The position numbers were made by a program, and so were the translations under genes. 16,393 nucleotides of DNA from Mucilaginibacter_A sp050954865. GTDB taxonomy: Bacteria > Bacteroidota > Bacteroidia > Sphingobacteriales > Sphingobacteriaceae. Below are positions 7,053 through 13,529 of this stretch, one piece after another (position 1 is the first letter of the stretch; each line of letters opens with the position of its first letter). Below the pieces are notes generated by a model. That model ran no database searches. It had not been told where the DNA came from and saw nothing but the letters and a program-made list of their open reading frames with translations. The stretch covers positions 1 through 16,393 of the forward strand of contig JBPBQN010000095.1 in NCBI GenBank assembly GCA_050954865.1, read 5' to 3'.

Positions 7053-7190
7053 ATACTGTTTTTATCGACCTAAATTTCACCTTTATCAAATCAGAATTTG
7101 ACTTATAAAATTAGTTAAACGCAATTATGATGATAAAATTTTTTACCACAAACTTTTATTTCAATGAATTTAGGTCGATAAAAACAGCAT
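7053..7190. repeat. 138-bp element with 24-bp terminal inverted repeats
   Basis: The left arm (7053-7076) and right arm (7167-7190) are inverted copies of a 24-nt unit and differ at one position. The right arm holds TTTAGGTCGATAAAAACAGC and ends in AT. Both arms point outwards. The 90-bp interior is AT-rich and has no ORF. I see no clear target-site duplication. The structure resembles a REPIN or MITE. It fills most of the gap between the SUI1-like gene and metK, so it may also carry the SUI1 promoter, although I found no clear -7 box for it. Confidence 0.8.
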
Positions 7191-7243
7191 TGTTTCTGCT
7201 GAAAAGAAATCTGGTTCTAACCGTCTATTTTATAAAATAATTT

Positions 7244-7251
7244 TAATTTTG
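7244..7251 (+). promoter_or_regulatory. metK -7 promoter box
   Basis: TAATTTTG is an exact match to TAnnTTTG. Transcription would start about 7 nt on, at or next to the first base of the riboswitch P1 stem (7259). That fit supports both calls. The -33 region near 7220 has no TTG, so the promoter may be weak or need help. Confidence 0.55.
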
Positions 7252-7258
7252 CTGCAAA

Positions 7259-7306
7259 GTGGACTGATTTGAATTGATTGCAACCACCTGAAAAAAAGTG
7301 CTAAAT
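7259..7306 (+). promoter_or_regulatory. SAM-II riboswitch in the metK leader
   Basis: The leader has the SAM-II elements in order: P1 5' strand GTGG (7259-7262), TGATTT (7265-7270), ATTGCAA (7277-7283), P1 3' strand CCAC (7284-7287), an A-rich linker (7290-7297) and GTGCTAAA (7298-7305). GTGG pairs with CCAC, and TGCA (7279-7282) can pair with TGC (7299-7301) to make the pseudoknot. T7302 and the A residues after it correspond to ligand-contacting positions in the known structure. It precedes a SAM synthetase gene, the natural target of SAM feedback. One oddity is two extra bases (AC, 7263-7264) between P1 and TGATTT compared with examples I recall. The start codon lies 73 nt downstream, and the way binding affects expression is not evident. 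Confidence 0.8.
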
Positions 7307-7379
7307 GTATATTCTTTTTGTACTGCAATCTCCCTGATCGGCTGTTTTATAAATCATTAATTTTTATTTAAAAATCGTT

Positions 7380-8630
7380 ATGCCGTATTTATTTACTTCC
7401 GAGTCTGTTTCGGAAGGACATCCTGATAAAGTTGCAGACCAGATTTCCGATGCGCTTATTGATAATTTTTTAGCCTTTGATCCTGATTCTAAAGTTGCCT
7501 GCGAAACATTGGTTACAACCGGACAGGTTATTTTGGCCGGAGAAGTAAAATCAAAAGCTTATTTAGATGTGCAGAAAATTGCCCGCGATGTGATCAATAA
7601 AATTGGTTATACCAAAGGTGATTACATGTTTGATGGAAGTTCTTGTGGTGTTTTATCTGCCATTCATGAGCAATCGCCGGATATCAATCAAGGTGTGGAT
7701 CGGGAAAACAAACAACAGCAAGGTGCCGGCGATCAGGGAATGATGTTTGGTTACGCCACTATTGAAACCGAAAATTTCATGCCGTTAACTTTAGATATCG
7801 CACATGCTTTGTTAATTGAACTGGCAGCCATTCGCAGAGAGAATACGGAAATTAAATACCTGCGCCCGGATGCAAAATCGCAGGTTACTTTAGAATATAA
7901 TGATGAAAATCAGCCACAACGCATTGATGCAATCGTTATTTCTACGCAACATGATGATTTTGATGAAGAAAAATCCATGCTGAGTAAAATTCGGGAAGAT
8001 ATGATTAACATCCTGATTCCGCGTGTACAAGCAAAATATCCAAAATATGCACACTTTTTTAATGCCGAAATCAAATATCACATTAATCCAACCGGAAAAT
8101 TTGTAATTGGCGGTCCGCACGGCGATACCGGTTTAACCGGCCGGAAGATAATTGTTGATACTTATGGTGGAAAAGGTGCGCATGGCGGTGGCGCTTTTTC
8201 CGGAAAAGATCCTTCAAAAGTTGATCGTTCTGCAGCGTATGCAACGCGCCACATTGCTAAAAATCTGGTTGCTGCCGGCGTTTGTACGGAAGTTTTGGTG
8301 CAGGTTTCCTACGCAATTGGCGTGGCGCAGCCGATGGGCATCTACGTAAATACTTACGGAACAGCCAATGTTGATTTGCATGATGGCGAAATTGCCGAAA
8401 AAGTTTCTGCCATTTTTGATATGACGCCTTATGCCATCGAAACCCGCTTAAAACTGCGTAATCCAATTTATTCTGAAACTGCAGCTTACGGACATTTTGG
8501 TAAATCTCCGCAAGTAGTAACCAAATCTTTTTTCACCCCAAATGGTGAAGAAACCAAAGTAGAAGTTGAACTTTTTACCTGGGAAAAATTGGATTATTTA
8601 GACAAGGTAAAAGAAGCATTCGGTTTATAA
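7380..8630 (+). CDS. metK: S-adenosylmethionine synthase
   Basis: MetK makes S-adenosylmethionine from methionine and ATP in the cytosol. The 416-residue protein shows the full family signature: EGHPDK (12-17) at the ATP site, GAGDQGMMFGYA (115-126), GGPHGDTGLTGRK (244-256), the mobile-loop and phosphate region GGKGAHGGGAFSGKDPSKVDRS (263-284), and a normal C-terminal domain. The ATG start is supported by the conserved N-terminus (PYLFTSESVSEGHP). The gene follows a SAM-II-type riboswitch, so product feedback is likely. Its last six codons form the 5' arm of the downstream terminator. Confidence 0.97.
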   Translation: MPYLFTSESVSEGHPDKVADQISDALIDNFLAFDPDSKVACETLVTTGQVILAGEVKSKAYLDVQKIARDVINKIGYTKGDYMFDGSSCGVLSAIHEQSPDINQGVDRENKQQQGAGDQGMMFGYATIETENFMPLTLDIAHALLIELAAIRRENTEIKYLRPDAKSQVTLEYNDENQPQRIDAIVISTQHDDFDEEKSMLSKIREDMINILIPRVQAKYPKYAHFFNAEIKYHINPTGKFVIGGPHGDTGLTGRKIIVDTYGGKGAHGGGAFSGKDPSKVDRSAAYATRHIAKNLVAAGVCTEVLVQVSYAIGVAQPMGIYVNTYGTANVDLHDGEIAEKVSAIFDMTPYAIETRLKLRNPIYSETAAYGHFGKSPQVVTKSFFTPNGEETKVEVELFTWEKLDYLDKVKEAFGL

Positions 8631-8661
8631 CCAATGCTTCTTTTAGCATACTTTTTTTAGG
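8606..8661 (+). terminator. metK terminator built from copies of the interspersed repeat
   Basis: AAAAGAAGCATT (8609-8620) pairs perfectly with AATGCTTCTTTT (8633-8644), and GGTT/AACC inside extends the stem to about 16 bp with one bulged base. The 5' arm lies in the metK coding region and the stop codon is at the loop. Both arms match the repeat core (GGTAAAAGAAGCAT at 8606-8619; inverted ATGCTTCTTTTAGC at 8634-8647). A further inverted copy (ATACTTTTTTTAGG, 8648-8661) supplies a run of seven T. Confidence 0.75.
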
Positions 8662-8675
8662 CTGATAGTGTAGAT

Positions 8676-9236
8676 ATGCAATCCGAAGAAAATCCCTGGA
8701 AAATCAATTCCGAAGAAAACATTTATGATAATTCCTGGATCAATGTAACCGAATTTAAGGTGCTCAATCCTGCAGGCAATCCGGGAATTTATGGCAAAGT
8801 TCATTTTAAAAACAAAGCCATCGGCGTTGTGGCTTTGGATGAAAACCAACATATTTATATGGTTGGCCAGTACCGTTTCCCGATCAATAAATACAGCTGG
8901 GAATTGCCGGAAGGCGGCGGACCATTATCCGGACTTCCGTTGGATTCTGCTAAACGAGAACTTTTGGAAGAAACCGGTTTAAAAGCGAAAAACTGGACCG
9001 AAATTTTGCGCATGTATTTATCCAATTCGGTTTGTGATGAAGAAGCCATTATTTATCTCGCCCAAAACCTGCAACAGTTTGAAGCCGAACCGGAAGAAAC
9101 CGAGCAACTGATTATCAAAAAATTACCTTTTGCAGAAGTGTATCAAATGGTTTGCCGCGGCGAAATTACGGATGCCATTACCGTTGCAGCCGTATTGAAA
9201 GTGCATATTTTATTGCTGGAGAACAAACTGCCTTAA
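8676..9236 (+). CDS. Nudix hydrolase, probably ADP-ribose pyrophosphatase-like
   Basis: Nudix enzymes split nucleoside diphosphates linked to another group. The 186-residue length, the GQYRFPINKYSWELPEGGGP approach (64-83) and the Nudix helix REL-LEETGL (94-102) place it with the ADP-ribose/nucleotide-sugar pyrophosphatases. The metal-binding Glu95, Glu98 and Glu99 are present. By the consensus GX5EX7REUXEEXGU the first Glu should fall at residue 86, where this protein has Gly. Activity may be altered or another acidic residue may compensate. It lies 45 nt after metK, past a terminator, and 13 nt before the acyltransferase gene, so those two probably share a transcript. The substrate cannot be fixed from sequence. 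Confidence 0.88.
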   Translation: MQSEENPWKINSEENIYDNSWINVTEFKVLNPAGNPGIYGKVHFKNKAIGVVALDENQHIYMVGQYRFPINKYSWELPEGGGPLSGLPLDSAKRELLEETGLKAKNWTEILRMYLSNSVCDEEAIIYLAQNLQQFEAEPEETEQLIIKKLPFAEVYQMVCRGEITDAITVAAVLKVHILLLENKLP

Positions 9237-9249
9237 TGCTGTTTTTACC
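9236..9249 (-). repeat. Repeat copy filling the Nudix-plsC gap
   Basis: ATGCTGTTTTTACC is an inverted copy of the repeat core. Its first base is the last base of the Nudix stop codon and its last base touches the acyltransferase ATG, so the whole 13-nt intergenic gap is repeat sequence. Confidence 0.55.
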
Positions 9250-9987
9250 ATGCAAAAACTGTTGAGCTATTTTTTAACGACGCTGCATTATATTGCTTTT
9301 ACTTTTTTTCTGCTAGTTTTTCATCCGCTGCAATGGATTACTTTCCGTGTTTTTGGGTATAAAGCACACAAATTTGTGGTTGATATTTTGAATGCTTGCC
9401 TAGTTTCTACTTATTATTTGCTGGGAAATTCTGTCCGTTTTATCAATCGTTTTGATCTTCCGCAAAACCGCTCCATTATTTTTGTGGCCAATCACCAGAG
9501 TTTGTATGATATTCCGCCGCTGATCTGGTTTCTGCGAAAATATCACGCCAAATTTATTTCCAAAATCGAACTAACCAAAGGTATTCCTTCCATTTCCTAC
9601 AATTTAAAACATGGCGGCGGTGCTAATATCAACCGAAAAGATCCGCGACAAGCGCTCACAGAAATGGCAAAATTAGGTGTCAGAATGAAGGAAAATACGT
9701 GGTCGACCGTAATTTTCCCGGAAGGAACGCGCGCAAAAGATGGTGTAGTACAAAATTTTCAAAGCGGCGGCATAACAACTTTACTCAAAAAATGCCCGGA
9801 AGCTTTGCTGGTTCCAATTGTGATCCGCAATTCTTGGAAAATGGTTCGTTTCGGCACTTTCCCGTTAGGAACTTTTTTAAAGCTGGAATTTGAAGTTTTA
9901 GGAATGATCGAACCAACGGAATCCGCAGAAATTCTGGTTAAAAAAGCAGAAGTGATCATTCGGGAAGCGTTGCAAAAAAAGGTTTAA
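9250..9987 (+). CDS. 1-acyl-sn-glycerol-3-phosphate acyltransferase (PlsC family)
   Basis: PlsC enzymes add the second acyl chain to lysophosphatidate in phospholipid synthesis at the inner face of the membrane. The 245-residue protein has an N-terminal hydrophobic anchor (about 10-33), the catalytic NHQSLYD (81-87, the HX4D motif), an acceptor-binding GGGANINRKD region (122-131), FPEGTR (156-161) and the later VPIVI strand (188-192). These are acyltransferase motifs I to IV in normal order and spacing. It follows the Nudix gene by 13 nt. Another lyso-lipid acceptor, such as an ornithine lipid, remains possible because the family is broad. Confidence 0.9.
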   Translation: MQKLLSYFLTTLHYIAFTFFLLVFHPLQWITFRVFGYKAHKFVVDILNACLVSTYYLLGNSVRFINRFDLPQNRSIIFVANHQSLYDIPPLIWFLRKYHAKFISKIELTKGIPSISYNLKHGGGANINRKDPRQALTEMAKLGVRMKENTWSTVIFPEGTRAKDGVVQNFQSGGITTLLKKCPEALLVPIVIRNSWKMVRFGTFPLGTFLKLEFEVLGMIEPTESAEILVKKAEVIIREALQKKV

Positions 9988-10005
9988 TCCTGGTATTTCC
10001 TTTTT
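9975..10005 (+). terminator. Possible weak terminator overlapping the plsC stop
   Basis: AAAAAGG (9976-9982), from the terminal lysine codons, pairs with CCTTTTT (9999-10005) around a 16-nt loop that includes the stop codon. The five T residues are part of the stem and only a C follows, so termination is uncertain. Confidence 0.35.
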
Positions 10006-10007
10006 CG

Positions 10008-10055
10008 GTAAAAATTTTCGTCGGTAAAAAAATGCTGTTTACCGGCAATTTTTAC
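10008..10055. other. Structured stem-loop after plsC, unknown role
   Basis: GTAAAAATT (10008-10016) pairs with AATTTTTAC (10047-10055), and CGGTAAA (10022-10028) with TTTACCG (10038-10044). This gives two stems separated by an internal loop, with AAAATGCTG in the apical loop. The loop carries ATGCTG, the end of the interspersed repeat. No T-run follows, so it is not a standard terminator. It could be an RNA processing or protein-binding site. Confidence 0.45.
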
Positions 10056-10124
10056 GACTTGGCCTAATACCTATTTATCCCATCAACGATTAGTTTTTTC
10101 TTTGATTCATCAAACCGACAGATC

Positions 10125-10325
10125 ATGAAAAACTTCATCAGCAACAGCAATCCATTCATACTTCTTTTAGCACCTGTAATTTTGGCTTTACTGCTGGGCA
10201 TCAACTATGAAATGGAACATTTACGCTCTTTTCAAATAGCAAGTGCTGATACGATTTCTTTATTTTCCGGCAAAATGAACCTGTTTCAAACCGTTTGCGA
10301 AGTGGTTAAAGAACAGGTTTGGTAG
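10125..10325 (+). CDS. Small putative membrane protein
   Basis: A 66-residue ORF with one hydrophobic stretch (about 11-25, FILLLAPVILALLLG) after a polar N-terminus, followed by a soluble tail with acidic and aromatic residues. I do not recognise a family. The signs that it is real are the plausible single-helix topology, the position in an otherwise empty gap on the plus strand, and an A-rich region before the ATG (GATCATGAAAAA). It ends 3 nt before a copy of the repeat. It could also be a chance ORF. If real, an inner-membrane small protein is most likely. Confidence 0.45.
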   Translation: MKNFISNSNPFILLLAPVILALLLGINYEMEHLRSFQIASADTISLFSGKMNLFQTVCEVVKEQVW

Positions 10326-10328
10326 ACA

Positions 10329-10364
10329 AAATTTAGGTCGATAAAAACAGTATCTACCTAAAAT
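10329..10364. repeat. Repeat copy folded as a self-contained palindrome
   Basis: TTTAGGTCGATAAAAACAG followed by TAT (10332-10353) is a full-length copy of the repeat. Here it extends into TATCTACCTA, so TAGGTCGATA (10334-10343) and TATCTACCTA (10351-10360) pair at nine of ten positions around AAAACAG. It lies between two convergent gene ends. In the minus direction the stem is followed by TTTTG and could terminate the M28 gene. Confidence 0.65.
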
Positions 10365-10372
10365 CAAAACCG

Positions 10373-10392
10373 TTACCGAATCGGCTTCGGAA
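10373..10392 (-). terminator. Short stem at the M28 peptidase stop codon
   Basis: In minus-strand RNA, GTTCCGAA pairs with TTCGG-T-AAC (eight pairs, one bulged T), with the stop codon TAA in the 3' arm and a T-rich tail (GGTTTTGATTTT) after it. It is weak alone but lies next to the repeat palindrome. Confidence 0.35.
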
Positions 10393-11764
10393 CAATTGGC
10401 AAACTCTCATGCCCCAATTCATCCACCGATTGTACCGCAAAAAAGTAATTATCTTTCGAGTAATCCATCGTTGCCTTGGTATCGGTTACAAAAGTTTTGG
10501 TTTCCCAGTACGGGCTGATGGTTTCGCGCATCAGCACATAATATCCCGCTGGCTTTTTTCCGGCTTTTGGTGCTTCCCATTTCAGTTGCGTTTTATTGGT
10601 GAGGCCGCTGGTAACAACGCCAACATTTTGCGGTTCGGCTGGTGCCAAAGCTAAATTTGCCAAAACGGAAAGGTTCATCCGCGCCACTTTCTGCGTGTAA
10701 TCATAATCGGCAAAATCCGGTAAATCACCATAATCCACCCCTTTTTCTTTGCGGATATCCTGGTGCTGGCGGTTAAAATCCTCGTTCATCTCCGTAAAAC
10801 GAACGGCCGTAAAACCTTGCTGTAAAAAAGGCGTTTGATCGCCGCCACGTAAAAAGCGATCGCGACGATAAATCATTTTCACATCCAGCTGCGCTACATA
10901 ACGTTCGCCGATTTCTTTGGTGTAACGAGCCAATTGTCGCGACGGACTATCGTTTTCGCCACCATTTCCAACCAAAGAATTAATAGCGATACCAGCACGG
11001 CGCGCAGCCAAAGTATCCGTTTTGGAAGCGATGGCCGTAGATGGCACACCTTCGCTAAAAACGCGGATGCTGCGGTTATCTTTCAGGCCGGTTTCCATCC
11101 CGTAAGTGTTGCCCACAATATCATTGTTCAGCATGGCATCTATGTTCCAGTTTTCGGCTTTGGCGCGTTTGGCCACGTTGGTTGATCCGTTTAAACCCTG
11201 CTCCTCGCCTGCCACAGCCATAAAAATAATCGTAGCCGGAAATTTTCGCGTAGCCATTACTCTGCAAATTTCCATGGATAAAGCCGTTCCGGAAGCATCA
11301 TCCACCGCGCCTGGTTCTACGGCGTTGGCGTTCATCACATCATTTACACGAGAATCGTAATGGCCGGAAACTAAATAAATCCGTGTATCATTTGGGTCAG
11401 TTCCTTTTAACGTAGCCAGCACGTTTTTGAGTATTGTTGGCTTATCAATTCGTCCGCCTGCAGGTTGGGTAAACGTATCAAAATCTACTTTCATCCTTCC
11501 GCCTGAAGCTTTGGCGTAGCTTTCCATTTCTGTTTTGATCCAGTTTCGGGCGGCGCCAATGCCGGTAGTTTTGCTGGTGGTATCGCTTAAAGTATGTCTG
11601 GATTTAAAACTCACCAATTTGCGCACAATGGTTTCGATATTTTTAGCGGAAACTTCATCCACCATTTTACTGATTTGCTGATCCTGCCGGATAATTGCTG
11701 TTTGCGCAAAAGCAGAAACACCAAAAGAGGCAACCAAAAATGTACTGAGTATTGTTTTTTTCAT
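10373..11764 (-). CDS. Secreted M28 zinc aminopeptidase with C-terminal Fn3-like domain
   Basis: M28 enzymes are di-zinc exopeptidases that release amino acids from peptide N-termini. This 463-residue protein has a signal peptide (about 1-20, ending SAFAQ) and a catalytic domain with the expected metal ligands: His135 in SGHYDS, the bridging Asp155 in GAVDDASG, Glu187/Glu188 in AGEEQG, Asp215 in NNDIVGN, and probably His334 in FNRQHQ. The last 90 residues (about 375-463) look like a fibronectin type III-type beta domain (GLTNKTQLKWEAP, GYYVLMRET, YFFAVQSVDELGHES), often used for substrate or surface contact. It is divergent from a second M28 gene across a shared upstream region. Its product is probably periplasmic or exported and scavenges peptides. 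Confidence 0.92.
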   Translation of the reverse strand: MKKTILSTFLVASFGVSAFAQTAIIRQDQQISKMVDEVSAKNIETIVRKLVSFKSRHTLSDTTSKTTGIGAARNWIKTEMESYAKASGGRMKVDFDTFTQPAGGRIDKPTILKNVLATLKGTDPNDTRIYLVSGHYDSRVNDVMNANAVEPGAVDDASGTALSMEICRVMATRKFPATIIFMAVAGEEQGLNGSTNVAKRAKAENWNIDAMLNNDIVGNTYGMETGLKDNRSIRVFSEGVPSTAIASKTDTLAARRAGIAINSLVGNGGENDSPSRQLARYTKEIGERYVAQLDVKMIYRRDRFLRGGDQTPFLQQGFTAVRFTEMNEDFNRQHQDIRKEKGVDYGDLPDFADYDYTQKVARMNLSVLANLALAPAEPQNVGVVTSGLTNKTQLKWEAPKAGKKPAGYYVLMRETISPYWETKTFVTDTKATMDYSKDNYFFAVQSVDELGHESLPIVPKPIR

Positions 11765-11800
11765 GTGATTTTTATTGTTGAAGGAATGAAGAATCCGGCA

Positions 11801-11943
11801 ATGCTTCTTTTATCACCTAAAATTCATCATCAACCCAAATTAAAACTTAAAAATTTTAGCAAGCTGTAACAAATTTGTTAAGCGCAGGTAAAATATTTAT
11901 TGATTTAGATAAAAACACTTATTTAGGTTGATAAAAACAGCAT
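11801..11943. repeat. 143-bp inverted-repeat element between the two M28 genes
   Basis: An inverted copy of the repeat (ATGCTTCTTTTATC, 11801-11814, then ACCTAAAATT) faces outwards from a plus copy (TTTAGGTTGATAAAAACAGC, 11922-11941, then AT). The arms match with one indel and a few substitutions. The interior has no ORF. It also carries a partial tandem copy of the right arm (GATTTAGATAAAAACA, 11902-11917) and ATCAACCCAAATT (11828-11840), which also occurs in the element at 115-160. The element forms most of the divergent promoter region. Confidence 0.75.
11867..11880. promoter_or_regulatory. Perfect 14-bp palindrome in the divergent promoter region
   Basis: TAACAAATTTGTTA is its own reverse complement and lies about midway between the two M28 genes. 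On each strand its centre CAAATTTG is one base off a -7 box, so it may be a shared promoter element or an operator for both genes. No good -33 boxes are visible. Confidence 0.3.
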
Positions 11944-11948
11944 CAACC
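11926..11948 (+). promoter_or_regulatory. Hairpin abutting the start codon of the second M28 gene
   Basis: GGTTGAT (11926-11932) and ATCAACC (11942-11948) are exact reverse complements around AAAAACAGC. The 3' arm ends one base before the ATG at 11949. The hairpin is formed by the right arm of the repeat plus adjacent sequence. If transcribed it would hold the ribosome-binding region in a stem. Confidence 0.5.
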
Positions 11949-13511
11949 ATGAAAAAAAATTTACTACTGTCAGTCGCACTGACTTTTGGTCTGTCTTCTG
12001 CCCTGCTGGCGCAAGATGTGCCGGATGCAACCATCGTGCAAAAAATAAGAGATGAAGGTTTAACGCATTCTAAAGTGATGGAAACCGCTTTTTATTTAAC
12101 CGATGTAAGCGGACCAAGATTATCCAATTCAACCAACCTCAAAAACGCGCAAAACTGGGCGGTTAACCGGTTAAAAAGTTACGGATTATCCAACGTAAAA
12201 CTGGAACCCTGGGGCAAATTTGGCAAAGGCTGGGACGTAGAAAAAAATTATGCAGCCATTACCGTTCCGTATTATCACGCGATTATTGCTATTCCAAAAG
12301 CCTGGACGCCCGGTACAAACGGACCGATTAAAAGTGAAGTTATGCTGATTAAAGCGGATACCAGCATGAACATGGATCAGTATAAAGGCAAACTGAAAGG
12401 TAAAATCATCATTTACGAACCAGCCAGCATGACTTTGGCCGCCGGTGCCACACCAGATTTTTTGCGTTATACGGATGCACAATTGGACGAGATGGCCAAA
12501 GCAACCGCGCAGTCAGCTGCTGGAAATCGCCGGCCGGCAAACCCGCAAATGGCGGCGATGATGCGGATGCGGACTTTCCGCAACAAATTAAGTGCGTTTT
12601 TAAAGGATGAAAATGTTGGTTTGATTTTGAGCCAGGCGCGCGGAACTGACGGAACCGTTTTTACTACAAACGGTGCTTCGTATGCTGATACTGCAAAAGC
12701 TGTGGCTCCGGAACTGGAGACGAGCGGCGAAGATTATCTGCGGATTGTGCGCTTGTTAAAAGCCGGACAAAAAGTGGAAATGGAAGCCAATATCAAAACC
12801 AAATTTATCAACAATGATTTACAGGGTTATAACGTGGTGGCCGAAATTCCTGGAACGGATAAAAAACTGAAAGATCAGGTAGTGATGATTGGTGGTCATT
12901 TTGATTCGTGGCATGGCGCAACCGGTGCAACAGACAACGCCGCCGGAAGTGCAGTGATGATGGAAGCAATGCGCATCCTGAAATCTATCAATTTTAAACC
13001 AAAACGCACCATTCGGATTGCGTTGTGGAGTTCCGAGGAACAAGGACTATTCGGTTCGAGAAATTACGTACTAAATCATTTTGGTGATCCAAAAACGATG
13101 CAGCTGAAACCGGAACAGGAAAAATTATCCGCTTATTACAATCTGGATAACGGAACCGGCAAAATCCGTGGTGTTTTTATGCAGGGAAATGAAGCCGTTG
13201 CACCGATTTTTAAAGCCTGGCTGGAGCCGTTTAAAGATTTGGGCGCATCAACCTTAACCATTCGGAACACCGGAAGTACCGATCATGTTTCTTTCGATGC
13301 CGTTGGCATTCCAGGATTTCAGTTTATTCAGGATCCGATGGATTATTTTGCACGAACACATCATAGTAATCAGGATACGTATGACCGTTTGGTGGAAGAT
13401 GATTTGAAACAAGCTGCTACAATTGTTGCCTCTTTCGTGTACAATACTTCACAACGCGAACAAATGATGCCGCGTAAAGAATTGCCAAAAGCAACCGCAT
13501 CTTTAAATTAA
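11949..13511 (+). CDS. Secreted M28 zinc peptidase with PA-like insert
   Basis: This second M28 peptidase has 520 residues from the chosen ATG, which gives a clean signal peptide (MKKNLLLSVALTFGL, cleavage after LLAQ at about 22). An upstream TTG would add seven residues inside the repeat and spoil the signal. A PA-like region (about 100-160, with LKGKIIIYEP) precedes the catalytic domain. Metal ligands are visible: His317 in GGHFDSW, Asp329 in ATDNAAG, Glu363/Glu364 in SSEEQGL, Asp400 in YNLDNGTG, and His472 in THHSNQDT. Residues 190-213 form an Ala/Met/Arg-rich linker. It resembles the PA-containing M28 carboxypeptidase/aminopeptidase group (plasma glutamate carboxypeptidase-like). It is divergent from the other M28 gene and differs from it in architecture, so it is not a recent duplicate. 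Confidence 0.92.
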   Translation: MKKNLLLSVALTFGLSSALLAQDVPDATIVQKIRDEGLTHSKVMETAFYLTDVSGPRLSNSTNLKNAQNWAVNRLKSYGLSNVKLEPWGKFGKGWDVEKNYAAITVPYYHAIIAIPKAWTPGTNGPIKSEVMLIKADTSMNMDQYKGKLKGKIIIYEPASMTLAAGATPDFLRYTDAQLDEMAKATAQSAAGNRRPANPQMAAMMRMRTFRNKLSAFLKDENVGLILSQARGTDGTVFTTNGASYADTAKAVAPELETSGEDYLRIVRLLKAGQKVEMEANIKTKFINNDLQGYNVVAEIPGTDKKLKDQVVMIGGHFDSWHGATGATDNAAGSAVMMEAMRILKSINFKPKRTIRIALWSSEEQGLFGSRNYVLNHFGDPKTMQLKPEQEKLSAYYNLDNGTGKIRGVFMQGNEAVAPIFKAWLEPFKDLGASTLTIRNTGSTDHVSFDAVGIPGFQFIQDPMDYFARTHHSNQDTYDRLVEDDLKQAATIVASFVYNTSQREQMMPRKELPKATASLN

Positions 13512-13529
13512 TCTCAGTAAAATTTATAC

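Noticed and set aside
7053..7190. Complete insertion sequence
   Set aside because: Only 138 bp with no ORF inside; at most a non-autonomous element.
11594..11869. 91-residue plus-strand ORF overlapping the first M28 gene start
   Set aside because: It is antisense to a clear peptidase N-terminus and runs through the repeat; no protein features support it.
11928..11948. Upstream TTG start for the second M28 peptidase
   Set aside because: It lies in the repeat hairpin and adds MIKTAST in front of an already complete signal peptide; the ATG at 11949 is better.
12186..12482. 98-residue minus-strand ORF inside the second M28 gene
   Set aside because: It lies wholly antisense to a well-supported peptidase and has no recognisable domain.
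10373..13511. Recent tandem duplication of M28 peptidases
   Set aside because: The two proteins differ in length, accessory domains (Fn3-like versus PA-like) and sequence around the shared metal ligands, so they belong to different M28 subgroups.
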